A stretch of DNA of 64,000 nucleotides from CAUZIZ01 sp965222655 (GCA_965222655.1 CBDCUP010000022.1:1875999-1939998); one strand, 5' to 3'. Numbered from the stretch's first letter, positions 35,006-43,790 are shown. Notes: generated from the letters alone by a model not told the origin. Translations and numbers: made by a program.

Positions 35006-35220
35006 CAGTCTGATCTACTATTTTGGGAAGACCCAGCCCCCTGCAGAAGACAACAACGCCAGCTTTGAGGGAGCCAAAAATGATCATAGGCAGTTCGCTG
35101 AAAGAAGTCAATGGACCAATTTCCAGGTTTCCAATCGCCGCTTGAAAGTTGCCAATTCTCAACCGATTGATGGCCGGGATTCCGAGAGGAACCGGTGCTG
35201 CGTTGTCGTCAATCAAGCCG

Positions 35221-35332
35221 GATGGATCGGGCGGGATGAATCAGGCCGGATGAATCAGGCGGGATGAATCAGGCGGGATGAATCAGGCGGGATGAATCAG
35301 GCGGGATGAATCAGGCGGGATGGATCAGCAGG
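35221..35332. repeat. 14-bp tandem repeat at the 3' end of panC
   Basis: There are eight units of 14 bp. Five are identical (GATGAATCAGGCGG); the first, second and last carry changes. The array overlaps the last codons of panC: the final Ile-His-Pro-Ala-stop is written within the last unit. The array seems to have grown from this coding end. Confidence 0.93.
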
Positions 35333-36162
35333 TTGTCGATCAGGCGGGTGTTGCCAACCCGGATGGCACCACAGGCTCTGACGGCAGTCGTGAGGTCCCG
35401 GGTCGGACGCATCTGCTCCGGGTCCACCAGTTCGAAGTACTCCACCTGGACCAGGGGCTCCCGTTCCAGGATCTCTAGCCCTCCTTGCCTCACTAGCGTT
35501 GGTTCGGTGATCCCTTCTCGTACCTGGCGGGCAGTTTCTCGGAGGGCTCGATACAGCGAGAGCGCGGCCTTTCGGTGTTTGGGGTCTAGAAACTCGTTGC
35601 GAGAACTGGCTGCCAGTCCATCCGACTCTCGAACGGTCGGCACCAGCTGGATCAGGACGGGTAGGTTCAGATCGTGGACCATCTGTTTGATGACGGCGGT
35701 CTGCTGAGCATCTTTCTCCCCGAAGTAAGCACGGTCGGGTGTCAAGATGTGGAACAGTTTCAGGACCACTGTCGTCACGCCTTTGAAGTGTCCAGGGCGA
35801 AAGCGACCGCAGAGATGATCGGAAATTTCTTTGACTTCGACCGAGGTCCGATGGGTGGAGGGGTACATTTCCTTCACGTCGGGTGCGAAGACTGCATCGG
35901 CGCCAAGCTCCTCACACACACGCTGGTCGACTGAGAGCTCGCCGGGATATCTATCGAAGTCTTCCTGAGGTCCGAATTGCAGTGGGTTGACGAAGATGCT
36001 GACGACTACCCAGTCGCACTCCGAACGGGCCTCTTCAATGAGCTTGCGGTGGCCGGCGTGGAGCGCTCCCATGGTGGGAACAAGTCCGACAACTTTGCCC
36101 TCTCGCCGGACTGTATCGATAAGCTTCCGTGCTTCCGCGGCCCTGTGAATCAGCTCGAGCAC
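35311..36162 (-). CDS. panC: Pantothenate synthetase
   Basis: The GTG at 36,162 (VLELIHRAAEARKLID) gives 283 residues, the normal family length, and clears panB by 28 bases. A longer open frame reaching 36,405 overlaps panB and has no homology-like sequence. Motifs are VPTMGALHAGH (ATP/pantoate site, HIGH-like), NPLQFGPQEDFDRYP, RPGHFKGVTTVVLKLF, YFGEKDAQQ and the KMSKS-like SSRNEFL. The enzyme joins pantoate and beta-alanine to pantothenate in the cytoplasm. It is downstream of panB on the same strand. Its 3' end lies in a 14-bp tandem array. Confidence 0.95.
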   Translation of the reverse strand: MLELIHRAAEARKLIDTVRREGKVVGLVPTMGALHAGHRKLIEEARSECDWVVVSIFVNPLQFGPQEDFDRYPGELSVDQRVCEELGADAVFAPDVKEMYPSTHRTSVEVKEISDHLCGRFRPGHFKGVTTVVLKLFHILTPDRAYFGEKDAQQTAVIKQMVHDLNLPVLIQLVPTVRESDGLAASSRNEFLDPKHRKAALSLYRALRETARQVREGITEPTLVRQGGLEILEREPLVQVEYFELVDPEQMRPTRDLTTAVRACGAIRVGNTRLIDNLLIHPA

Positions 36163-36190
36163 TAAGTGCTCCGTCCCATAAACTCGGGCA

Positions 36191-37048
36191 CTAAGGTTCT
36201 CTCTCGACCAGATCCATTCGCTTGGGTGTCGCGGCCTTGGGAGAGGAACCTCGAGGTTCGGGGAAGTGCCCGCTTCGGACATCGTCAATGTAGGACCTGG
36301 TCGCCGACACGAGGGTGTCGCCGAGTGAAGCGTACCGTCTGACGAAGGAGGGAGTGAACTTGTCGAATATTCCGAAGACGTCATAGCTGACAAGCACCTG
36401 GCCATCGCAATAGGGTCCTGCCCCGATTCCGATGGTGGGAATGCTCAACAAAGCAGTGACTTGACGGGCAACCTCATCCGGGATCGCCTCCAGAAAAAGA
36501 CCGACGGCTCCGGCTTCTTCCAGGGTGTGGGCATCTTCGATGAGCCGCGAGGCCGAGACCTGATCACGGGCCTGAGATCGGTAACCCCCTAGAGCGTGGA
36601 CAGCCTGGGGCGTGAGTCCCAGATGCCCCATAACCGGAATGCCCACTTCGGTGAGCGCCCGTGTCACTTTCACGACGGGACCCGCTCCCTCCATTTTGAC
36701 CGCTGCTGCCGACCCCTTTTGAATCAGCCGGCTGGCATTCCTGAGGGCCTCTGGGACGCTGATCTGGTACGAGAGGAAGGGCATGTCTGCCACTACCAAG
36801 GCCCGTTGACTACCCCGGCAGACGGCCGCCGTATGGTGAAGCATGTCGTCCAATGTCACCGGGACGGTGCTGTCGTAGCCCAGGATGACCGTTCCCAGCG
36901 AGTCACCGACCAGGAGGATGTCGATTCCCGCTCTGTCGAAGAGTCCGGCCATGGTGGCGTCGTATGCCGTCAGGACGGCAATCTTCTCGCCCCGCTCCTT
37001 CTTCTTTTTTAAATCGGGCACCCGGACAGCTCTCAGTGGCTCCGGCAT
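36191..37048 (-). CDS. panB: Ketopantoate hydroxymethyltransferase
   Basis: This is a 285-residue enzyme with AAGGAG placed 8 bases before the ATG. Motifs are LTAYDATMAGLFDRAGID, LLVGDSLGTVILGYDSTVPV, VKMEGAGPVV, PVMGHLGLTPQ (catalytic region) and IPTIGIGAGPYCDGQVLV. It transfers a hydroxymethyl group from methylene-tetrahydrofolate to ketoisovalerate, the first step toward pantothenate and coenzyme A. It starts 38 bases after the sppA gene ends and is followed by panC on the same strand. Confidence 0.96.
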   Translation of the reverse strand: MPEPLRAVRVPDLKKKKERGEKIAVLTAYDATMAGLFDRAGIDILLVGDSLGTVILGYDSTVPVTLDDMLHHTAAVCRGSQRALVVADMPFLSYQISVPEALRNASRLIQKGSAAAVKMEGAGPVVKVTRALTEVGIPVMGHLGLTPQAVHALGGYRSQARDQVSASRLIEDAHTLEEAGAVGLFLEAIPDEVARQVTALLSIPTIGIGAGPYCDGQVLVSYDVFGIFDKFTPSFVRRYASLGDTLVSATRSYIDDVRSGHFPEPRGSSPKAATPKRMDLVEREP

Positions 37049-37086
37049 AAACTTCTCCTTGTGACACTGGACATCTCTGACGAAAA

Positions 37087-38808
37087 CTAGTTGATGTTGA
37101 CATCAGGCGCAAGTAGCCAGGGTCCCGGACGGTCCAGACGGTTCAGGGACTGCTTAAACCATCCGGTCAGAGAGGGCGGATCGATCTTGATCAGTTCCCC
37201 GCTCAGAGCAGCTTCGAGCAGCGTCTTGCGCTTGGGATAGAGCACGAGTTCAAGCTGTTCGGTTTGCTCCAGGTCCAGAGCCCTCTTCATCTCGCTTACG
37301 GCGGTGTTCAAGCCTCCCAGGGTATCTACCAAACCGAGCTCCCGGGCCTGTGCCCCGGTGTAGATTCTTCCACGCGCCTTGGCTTCGAGGTCGTCGTACT
37401 CGAGGCCCCGACCTTCGGCAGCCTTCCGCACGAAATCTTCGTAGATTGTTTCCATCCAGTTTTCGATGTGTTTTCTCTGATCGGGACTCATCGAGCTAAG
37501 CACAGAGAGGACATCCGCGTTGGGGAAGGATTTCACTCGGTCGACGCTGACGCCCAGCCATTCATAGAATCCCTGGAGATCGAATTTACCGAAGATCACA
37601 CCAATTGACCCGGTGATGGTTGAGGGCTGCGTGACGATGTGTCGGGCTCCCATGGAGATGTAGTATCCACCTGAACCCGCGACACCCGACATCGAAACGA
37701 TGACGGGTTTGCCCGCTTCTTCCAATCGGCGCACCTCTTTCCAGATCATATCTGAACCCACTGCAGAACCTCCTGGGCTATTTACTCGAAGAATGACGCC
37801 TTTGACCTCATCGTCTTCGCGTATCTTGCTCAGCTGATCCGCTAGGGTAGTGCCTCCGACGACGTTCATCAGTGGCTCGCTCCGTCCTGCGATAATCGAG
37901 CCCAGGCCTCCCATCAGAGCGACCCTGTGAGCAGACTCTTCGTCGTACTTGCTTCTCGCCGCCGCGAGGTATCGGCTCTGGGGAACCCCACGGTACTCTT
38001 CTTTCCCTTCACCAACGAATTTGAGCTGCTCCTCAATCTCATGTCGGTAGCCCAGGCTGTCGAGCAGGCCTTTTTCGTGCGCCAGCTTGGCGGGAATCAT
38101 GCCGACGGTCATGATCTCCCTTAGCGCTTCCTCTTCCAGCTGGCGTTCTGCCGCCACGGTGGACACAAAGCGGTCTTCGAGATCGCCTAGCACGGACTCC
38201 AGCATTTCCCGAATCTCGGGGCTGAGCTTCTCACGAGAAAACTGCTCCGAGCTCTTGTACTCCTTGAACTGGATGAACTCGGGCTGGATCTTCAGCTTTT
38301 CCAACACTCCCTTATAGAAGGTCACTTCAGCAACCAGGCCGTTGATGAGCAGCCCAGAGCCGGGATTGATGGTGATGGAATCGGCCGCTGAGGCAAGGTA
38401 GAGCTCCTGCTCTCCGCCAATGTCGACTGCGAGGAATGCGTGGACCGCTTTGCCTGATTCACGAAAGCGCTTGATGTGGTCGCGAAGCTCCTCGATTTGT
38501 CCCCAGTTCCAAGCTAGCGGGTGGATCTCCAGAAGAATAGCCGAGATACGGTTATCGCGCGCGGCGTGCTGGAAGACCTCGCCCAGCTCCCACAGATTCG
38601 GGATTCGGCCTTGAAGAGCCACGAAAACCGGGCTTTCCGGTGGCAGCTCCTCGATAGCGTAGGAGAGAACGACCTCCACCACACTGCCCTCCCGGATCTC
38701 TGTGACCGGTTCATACGAGAGCAGATAGAATCCGGCTGCCAAGACGATGGACGAAAAGATTCCCAGGAGCAGAAGGAGCAGGAGAATCCACTTTTTCTGC
38801 TTGCTCAT
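37087..38808 (-). CDS. sppA: Signal peptide peptidase SppA, long (67K) type
   Basis: The ATG at 38,808 (MSKQKKWILLLLLLLGIF) has GGAGG upstream. The protein has 573 residues: one N-terminal membrane anchor and two tandem S49 domains. The catalytic Lys is expected in the first domain (QFKEYKSSEQFSREKLS) and the Ser in the second (VSMSGVAGSGGYYISMGA). The motif RVNSPGGSAVGSD precedes it. This is the E. coli-type arrangement. It degrades cleaved signal peptides in the inner membrane. It is the first gene of a likely sppA-panB-panC transcript, and is divergent from the dehydrogenase at 38,980. Confidence 0.93.
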   Translation of the reverse strand: MSKQKKWILLLLLLLGIFSSIVLAAGFYLLSYEPVTEIREGSVVEVVLSYAIEELPPESPVFVALQGRIPNLWELGEVFQHAARDNRISAILLEIHPLAWNWGQIEELRDHIKRFRESGKAVHAFLAVDIGGEQELYLASAADSITINPGSGLLINGLVAEVTFYKGVLEKLKIQPEFIQFKEYKSSEQFSREKLSPEIREMLESVLGDLEDRFVSTVAAERQLEEEALREIMTVGMIPAKLAHEKGLLDSLGYRHEIEEQLKFVGEGKEEYRGVPQSRYLAAARSKYDEESAHRVALMGGLGSIIAGRSEPLMNVVGGTTLADQLSKIREDDEVKGVILRVNSPGGSAVGSDMIWKEVRRLEEAGKPVIVSMSGVAGSGGYYISMGARHIVTQPSTITGSIGVIFGKFDLQGFYEWLGVSVDRVKSFPNADVLSVLSSMSPDQRKHIENWMETIYEDFVRKAAEGRGLEYDDLEAKARGRIYTGAQARELGLVDTLGGLNTAVSEMKRALDLEQTEQLELVLYPKRKTLLEAALSGELIKIDPPSLTGWFKQSLNRLDRPGPWLLAPDVNIN

Positions 38809-38979
38809 GGCGTGCCTCCAAGCCATGATTCTACGTCGGAGCTTGAGTCAAGTGCCAGCCCGATGTCGGGACAGTTGATTTGCTGCGTGATGCAGCGATC
38901 TGTTTTTGGTGCTAATGCTCGTTCCCCGCAGCCATGCAGGCGTGGATGGGAACGCGAAATCTCTTGAAGGAGGAGCGAC

Positions 38980-39870
38980 ATGGATAAACCGCCGATTGGG
39001 TTCGTAGGACTGGGAATCATGGGGCTACCCATGGCAGGGCACATACTCGACGCGGGCTACCCTCTTACTGTCTACAATCGGACCCGATCCAAGGCCGAGG
39101 AACTGGGAGCGCGAGGAGCCAAGGTTGCCGATTCACCAGCCGAGGTGGCCGCCGCTTCCACAGTCATTATTACGATCGTTTCCGATTCTCCCGATGTGGA
39201 AGAGGTTGTGGCTGGATCCCAGGGTGTGATGGATCGCATCGCTGAGGACTCAGTGGTGATCGACATGAGTACCATTTCGCCGCAAGTCGAGCGGCAGCTG
39301 GATGAGCAGCTGCGTGCCAAGGGATGCACTCTGGTGGATGCTCCGGTCTCGGGTGGAGATGTGGGCGCGCGCAATGCAACTTTAGCGATCATGGCAGGGG
39401 GGGACAAGGCCGCTTTCGATCGGGTGCGACCCATCCTGGAAGTAATGGGGAAGACAATTACCTACTGCGGGCCGGTGGGGAATGGGCAGCTGACCAAACT
39501 GTCCAATCAGATTCTGGTGTCAGTGACCCTCCTGGGTGTCAGCGAGGCGATCACCTTTGCCAAGAAGAATGGTCTGGACGCCCACGTGATGATCGAGGCA
39601 GTCAAGGGCGGAGCCGCTGGGAGTTGGCAGCTGAGCAACCTGGGGCCGAAGATCGTAGATCGGGATTTCGCCCCTGGTTTCATGGTGGATCTCATCCAGA
39701 AGGATCTTCGCCTGGTTCTGGAATCAGGCGCGGCTGGCAAGGCGGCGCTCCCGGGAACGTCCCTGGTGAATCAATTGTTCCGGATGGCGGAAGCCCAGGG
39801 TGACGGACGTGAGGGAACCCAGATCCTGGCCAAGGCCGTGGAACAGTTGGCTGGTCTAGGATCCTCGTAG
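38980..39870 (+). CDS. Beta-hydroxyacid dehydrogenase (tartronate semialdehyde reductase-like)
   Basis: This is a 296-residue enzyme with a strong AAGGAGGAG ribosome binding site. The N-terminal Rossmann motif is GFVGLGIMGLPMAGHI. The substrate motif is VDAPVSGGDVGARN, and the catalytic Lys lies in GNGQLTKLSNQILVS. These mark the 3-hydroxyisobutyrate / 2-hydroxy-3-oxopropionate (GarR/GlxR) dehydrogenase group; NRTRSKAE after the second strand suggests NADPH use. The exact substrate cannot be fixed from sequence. It is transcribed alone and converges with the glycosyltransferase gene. Confidence 0.88.
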   Translation: MDKPPIGFVGLGIMGLPMAGHILDAGYPLTVYNRTRSKAEELGARGAKVADSPAEVAAASTVIITIVSDSPDVEEVVAGSQGVMDRIAEDSVVIDMSTISPQVERQLDEQLRAKGCTLVDAPVSGGDVGARNATLAIMAGGDKAAFDRVRPILEVMGKTITYCGPVGNGQLTKLSNQILVSVTLLGVSEAITFAKKNGLDAHVMIEAVKGGAAGSWQLSNLGPKIVDRDFAPGFMVDLIQKDLRLVLESGAAGKAALPGTSLVNQLFRMAEAQGDGREGTQILAKAVEQLAGLGSS

Positions 39871-39907
39871 CCGGCGATTTCAATCCGTCAAATCGCGGGG
39901 GGGGTCT

Positions 39908-40645
39908 CTAAGCTGAAGGAGTGGTTGAAAAAGCGCTTCGACGCTGAGCTCGACCCGGTGCTCGCCGGTACCAGGAGGCGATTCGGGTGGGCCGAACACC
40001 GGCTAGATACGCCAGAATCACGATCTGGTTTAGCAGGGTGGTCCTCAGAATCCCCAGATCTTTCCATCTTCTGCCGGAGGTTAGAACGGAGGAGGGCGCA
40101 AGCGCGATGCGCCCCCTTCGGCGCAGCCTGCGGATCAGTTCGAAGTCTTCCATGATCGGGAGGTCAGGGTATCCTCCCACCTCTCGGAACAACTCGCTCC
40201 TCATGAAGATCCCCTGATCTCCGTAGGGCATCTGGAAATATCGGGATCTCCGATTGGCCCCCGTCTCGATCAGGCGTAAGAAGCCCCGTGCTCCCTCAAT
40301 TCCAAGCCGGAAGGCTCCGGCTGCAACTTCTGGAACGGCCAGGGTCTCGCGGACACAACCTCGAAACGTCCCGGGCAATCGGGTGTCTGCATGGAGAAAG
40401 ATCAGATACTCGCCCTGGGACTCTTCTGCGCCCCTGTTCAGCTGGCGAGCGCGGCCCGGAGAAGTGTTGACGACTCTGCACCCCCAGTCTCGTGCAATCT
40501 CGATGGTGCCATCTAGACTGCCGCCATCGGCAACGACAACTTCCACCTCCGGTGTCCCGGCGACGCCGGAAAGCGTTGCGGGTAGGGCCTCCCTCTCATT
40601 CAGGGTTGGGATGATGACGGAGATCTGTCCTTCGAGGGTCTTCAC
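39908..40645 (-). CDS. Family-2 glycosyltransferase (TIGR04283-like)
   Basis: This is a 245-residue GT-A fold enzyme. ISVIIPTLNEREALPATL opens the nucleotide-sugar fold, VVADGGSLDGT carries the first Asp, and IFLHADTRLPGTF is the metal-binding DXD-like motif. The acceptor region has PYGDQGIFMRSELF and PIMEDFELIRRLRRRG. These motifs are those of the rSAM/selenodomain-associated transferase 2 group (TIGR04283). It overlaps the end of the upstream DUF547 gene by 4 bases (ATGA), so the two are translationally coupled. The last 20 residues are low-complexity. Confidence 0.85.
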   Translation of the reverse strand: MKTLEGQISVIIPTLNEREALPATLSGVAGTPEVEVVVADGGSLDGTIEIARDWGCRVVNTSPGRARQLNRGAEESQGEYLIFLHADTRLPGTFRGCVRETLAVPEVAAGAFRLGIEGARGFLRLIETGANRRSRYFQMPYGDQGIFMRSELFREVGGYPDLPIMEDFELIRRLRRRGRIALAPSSVLTSGRRWKDLGILRTTLLNQIVILAYLAGVRPTRIASWYRRAPGRAQRRSAFSTTPSA

Positions 40646-41541
40646 CGCCCTGCTGGGCGCTCGTTCAGGGACCAGTCATAGTCGAGATATTCAACCTCGT
40701 AATCCCCGTTTTCCAGATAAGCACGATCGTCCTTGGCGAGGTATTCGGCCGCGAACTTCAGCGTCGCCCGCTTGACTCGGTCGTGCCCGGAAAAACCTTT
40801 TCCGGCGGCATAGGTGGGGAGAAAATCCTTCCCGTACCATTCGAAGATGGGTGACAGGAAGACGCGTCCTCTGTCCCTGTCGATAAAGAACTTCTTGGGG
40901 TCCGAGAGAAAGCGATTGGACTGGTCGTCCAGCTGAGCGTCAAGTTTGCTGCCGACAAAGGGTTCGTTTCGTAGGGGCGGGCACCCCATGGCCGCGCAAA
41001 CCAGAGCCACATGAAGCCGCGGCTCCCTGAATCTGGGACGGAGGATCTGGTGTTCGATCTGGTCCAGCGTGATCTTCTCTCTCATCACAGAAAACAATAA
41101 TTTATCCCAGACGCCGGAGATCTGGCGGATGCTGTTCTTGGGGAAGCGGAGAGAAGCGAGGAAGGAGGATTCGATAGGGTAATGGTCAACGATGGCCTTT
41201 AGCGTAAGGGCATTGTAGGCGTTGATCCAAAGCGCAATCTGCTCTTCCTTTTTCCAGCCGGCGTAGGACTCGGAACCGACTCGCGTGAGGGAGAGAGAGA
41301 AGTCGTCCAGCCTTGATCGGTTTTGTTTCAAGCCACGATAGTCGACCAGACCCTGGTCGTCGACAAACTGTTCCAGGAGCGCGGCGTACTCGTCGTAGGG
41401 AAAAGAACTCTCAAGCGGTCTCGGTGAGCTGGCTTCGGGATGGACCGATGCATATGTAGCGGTTCTCCAGACCCAGTAGTTGGCAAGCACCATCAAAGCC
41501 AGAACCCCGGTGATCCACCACCAACTGATCCGGGGAGACAT
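40642..41541 (-). CDS. DUF547 membrane-anchored protein
   Basis: The start at 41,541 (MSPRISWWWITGVLALMVLA) places one membrane anchor at the N terminus; an upstream ATG at 41,601 adds a polar 20-residue extension. The protein has about 299 residues. The DUF547 domain is clear: EEQIALWINAYNALTLKAI, HQILRPRFREPRLHVALVCA and AAMGCPPLRNEPF, with conserved His, Cys and Asn residues that suggest a cysteine-hydrolase-like site. The biochemical role is not established. It is coupled by a 4-base overlap to the glycosyltransferase. Confidence 0.82.
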   Translation of the reverse strand: MSPRISWWWITGVLALMVLANYWVWRTATYASVHPEASSPRPLESSFPYDEYAALLEQFVDDQGLVDYRGLKQNRSRLDDFSLSLTRVGSESYAGWKKEEQIALWINAYNALTLKAIVDHYPIESSFLASLRFPKNSIRQISGVWDKLLFSVMREKITLDQIEHQILRPRFREPRLHVALVCAAMGCPPLRNEPFVGSKLDAQLDDQSNRFLSDPKKFFIDRDRGRVFLSPIFEWYGKDFLPTYAAGKGFSGHDRVKRATLKFAAEYLAKDDRAYLENGDYEVEYLDYDWSLNERPAGR

Positions 41542-41643
41542 GCTGTGCTTGCCCTGCTTCACTCGACCGTCCCTCACTGTGCCGTTTTCTATAGGGATCA
41601 AATATATGGATCAAAGTTGCCCACATTGTTTTCATTTTTAATC

Positions 41644-42024
41644 CTATCTGGCCCTGAGCCGGGCCCAGGCGGACCAGGCCAGGCACGCCCATCCAAGCAG
41701 CAGGGCAAGGCCCCCAATCGGAGTGACCATTCCCCACCAGCGTGCTCCGCTCAGGCTCAGCAGGTAGAGCGTTCCAGAGAAGATCACCGTCCCGAATACC
41801 AGAATCCAGCCAGCCAGCACGTTACCCGGAGGCTGGAGCTGATCCATCGCCGCACCCAGAGCCAGCAGGGCCAGGGCATGGTAGAGCTGATAGCGCACGG
41901 CCAGTTCGAAGACTGCGATCATGTCGGGAGCCAACTTGCCCTTCAGGGCGTGGGCGCCGAAGGCCCCGGCAGCCACACCGGTAAATCCGAGGAGTGAACC
42001 CAGCAACAGAAAAGTAACTCCCAT
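41644..42024 (-). CDS. DUF423 small membrane protein
   Basis: This is a 126-residue protein with four hydrophobic segments and the DUF423 (YgdD-type) motifs GVAAGAFGAHALKGKL, VRYQLYHALALLALG, FGTVIFSGTLYLLSL and TPIGGLALLLGW. It is an inner-membrane protein of unknown role found across bacteria. It lies 65 bases after the selenoprotein candidate on the same strand and about 100 bases before DUF547, so it may be part of a longer transcript. Confidence 0.9.
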   Translation of the reverse strand: MGVTFLLLGSLLGFTGVAAGAFGAHALKGKLAPDMIAVFELAVRYQLYHALALLALGAAMDQLQPPGNVLAGWILVFGTVIFSGTLYLLSLSGARWWGMVTPIGGLALLLGWACLAWSAWARLRAR

Positions 42025-42088
42025 GACTGTTCCTAGCCGGACCCGTTTGGTCGGTTTCGCAGTAGATCAGTTTCTACCGCGCAGGCTC

Positions 42089-43162
42089 CTAGCGGTCCTT
42101 ATCTTTCCGCAATTGTTGCTTTTGCCACTCGAAATCGATGGGACCGTCATAGAAACGGTCGGGGTTCTGGATAGCCCAGATCTGTTTCCGAATGAGCCAG
42201 TTTTCAGAGTCAAGCTGCAGCGCGCCTTGCAGCAGATCGAGGGCTGTGTCTGACTGTTCTTTCGTCAGCGCCACCGCTGCAGCTTCAAATCGAAGCTTGG
42301 CTTCAGGATGGGTGAATCCCGAAGTTTCGGTAGGCTTGGATGAGGGGGCGATGGAGCCGGTTCGGAGCCAGCTAGCGATCTCCGTCCAGTCGGATTCCCG
42401 GTCTATGTTGGTCCCCGTTGGGCCGCGTACCAGTCTCCCCTCTTCGTCAACCAGAAGAGTCAGGGGGACGTAGTTGAAGCCAAAATCAGCGGCGAGCCGC
42501 CCCTGGCTGTCGACCAGGGCCGGGTAGGTGGCCGCTGCAGCCGTGACCCAGGGCCGCACCTTCTCGGCTCCCTGGACATCCACTGCGACAGTGATCAGCT
42601 CGAAATTCCGGGCCTCGTTTTCTTGGTAGAATCGCTGCCACCCGGGCAGCTGAGCTCGGCATCCTCACCAGGAAGCCCAGGCGAAGACGACTACCTTCTT
42701 TCCTCGATGAGCAGACAGCCTGATGGTCTTTCCTTCCAGGTCAGGCAAGGCAAAATCGATGAGTCCACGAGTCGGATCCTGATCGTACTGAGGCCTCAGA
42801 TCAAGCAGGAGCTGGGCAGCTTCGTCGTCCCACAAGTAGGCTCCGCTGAGTGCATCGATCAGTTTGCGAGATGAAACGTACTCGTCCCCCTCGTAGCTTC
42901 TCAGCGGGAGCGGGATACAGAGATCATCCTGGCATAGCCCCACCAGTTCCGGAGCCAGGTCTTTACGTTCCAGGCCCAGAGCAGATTCGAAGAATGTGAC
43001 TGGGAGATACACGGTCTCGGACTCTACCTGCGCAGTGGACCGTTCCATGGTACGGGTAGATCCTTCAAAGACCAGAATACGGCTAGAATTACCCATCGCT
43101 TGGCTCGAAACCAGAAGAAAGAGTCCGACCAGGGGAAGCAGCACCTGGGAAGTGTATCTCAT
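42089..43162 (-). CDS. Thioredoxin-like selenoprotein candidate (in-frame UGA = Sec)
   Basis: The frame runs from the ATG at 43,162 (signal peptide MRYTSQVLLPLVGLFLLVSS) to the stop at 42,089 with a single TGA at 42,665-42,667, codon 166. The reading on both sides is one protein of 357 residues: an N-terminal domain with beta repeats (about 30-125), a redoxin domain from IDFALPDLEGKTIRLSAHRG, the active site FAWASW-U-GCRAQLPGW, then FNYVPLTLLVDEEGRLV with the cis-Pro, and a C-terminal helical TPR-like tail. The UGA falls exactly at the first redox Cys of TlpA/ResA-type proteins. A SECIS-like hairpin follows. A nonsense mutation is the alternative, but no other decay is seen downstream. Confidence 0.78.
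42634..42667 (-). promoter_or_regulatory. UGA codon with candidate bacterial SECIS hairpin
   Basis: On the minus strand the TGA (42,667-42,665) is followed by 14 bases and then a perfect 6-bp stem GCTGCC/GGCAGC with loop CGGGT (42,650-42,634). The loop begins 20 bases after the UGA and has G at its second position. Known bacterial SECIS elements place the apical loop about 16-37 bases after the UGA, with a G among the first two loop bases. This would recruit SelB and Sec-tRNA. Confidence 0.65.
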
Positions 43163-43198
43163 ACATCTGATTATGTCCCATTTTTCGCTAGTCTGGAA

Positions 43199-43790
43199 CT
43201 TCAAGAATACGTCGCACGTCGAAACGTCTGAACGTCGCACGTCTCTACTCTGCGAACAGCGCGGCGAACGGGACTTGTCCTACGCCGGATCCACAGTTTC
43301 CTTGTGAATGATCCCGCTCGCAGCCGGGGGCGGCGCTAACCTGAAACTTCATTTGCAGGTTTGGATGGAGAACGGACGTAACCCATTGATCTAGAGTGGA
43401 ATAGAGCATTCACCAAGTGATTTTCCAAAAACTGTGGCGGTGGCCTCCGTGCCGCCGTTGTTCGAGCCAGAGGCTCGACGGAAAGAACACGGCGGCACGG
43501 AGGTCACCGCCACGTCCCTCGACTGAAGTTTCTTTCCGGTACGATCCGGCGCAGCCGGTGGGGGCGCTAAGCTGAAATTTCATTTGGCAGAGGGAAGCTG
43601 TAGGAGACAGCATCTGACAGAGCAGTGACCTGTAGCACGGGCACTCTTGCCCGTGGAGGACACCAACGGGCAGGAGTGCCCGTGCTACAAGCGTCACTCA
43701 GCTCTCGAGTCGTAGCTAGCACTGACGGAAGTTTCGTTCTCGAATGGGGCCAGTGCTTCCTGGGGGCGGGACTAAGCTGAAACTTGGATA
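43199..43790. repeat. Long mosaic repeat, complete reference copy
   Basis: This is the longest uninterrupted copy. It has the ACGTCGCACGTC stretch with GAACAGCGCGGCGAACGGGA; then CTGAAACTTCATTTGC; module A (GGCGGTGGCCTCCGTGCCGC and its inverse); the linker GAAGTTTCTTTCCGG; module B (TGTAGCACGGGCACTCTTGC and its inverse GTGCCCGTGCTACA); and the tail CGTAGCTAGCACTGACGG to GGGACTAAGCTGAAACTTGG. No gene lies in 43,163-43,925. Confidence 0.85.

Noticed and set aside
35006..35216. Gene between the MerR-type regulator and the panC repeat array
   Set aside because: Open frames here only extend from the neighbouring genes' shadows; no ribosome binding site or motif.
35221..35332. CRISPR array
   Set aside because: The units are contiguous with no spacers, so this is a minisatellite. 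The same holds for 19,979-20,080 and 52,378-52,519.
36163..36405. N-terminal extension of panC
   Set aside because: The sequence overlaps panB in another frame and is unlike pantothenate synthetase; the GTG at 36,162 gives the normal length.
42665..42667. Simple nonsense mutation or sequencing error splitting a redoxin gene
   Set aside because: Possible, but the stop is UGA, falls exactly on the redox Cys, has a hairpin at the right distance, and the downstream frame is undamaged. Kept as the main alternative.
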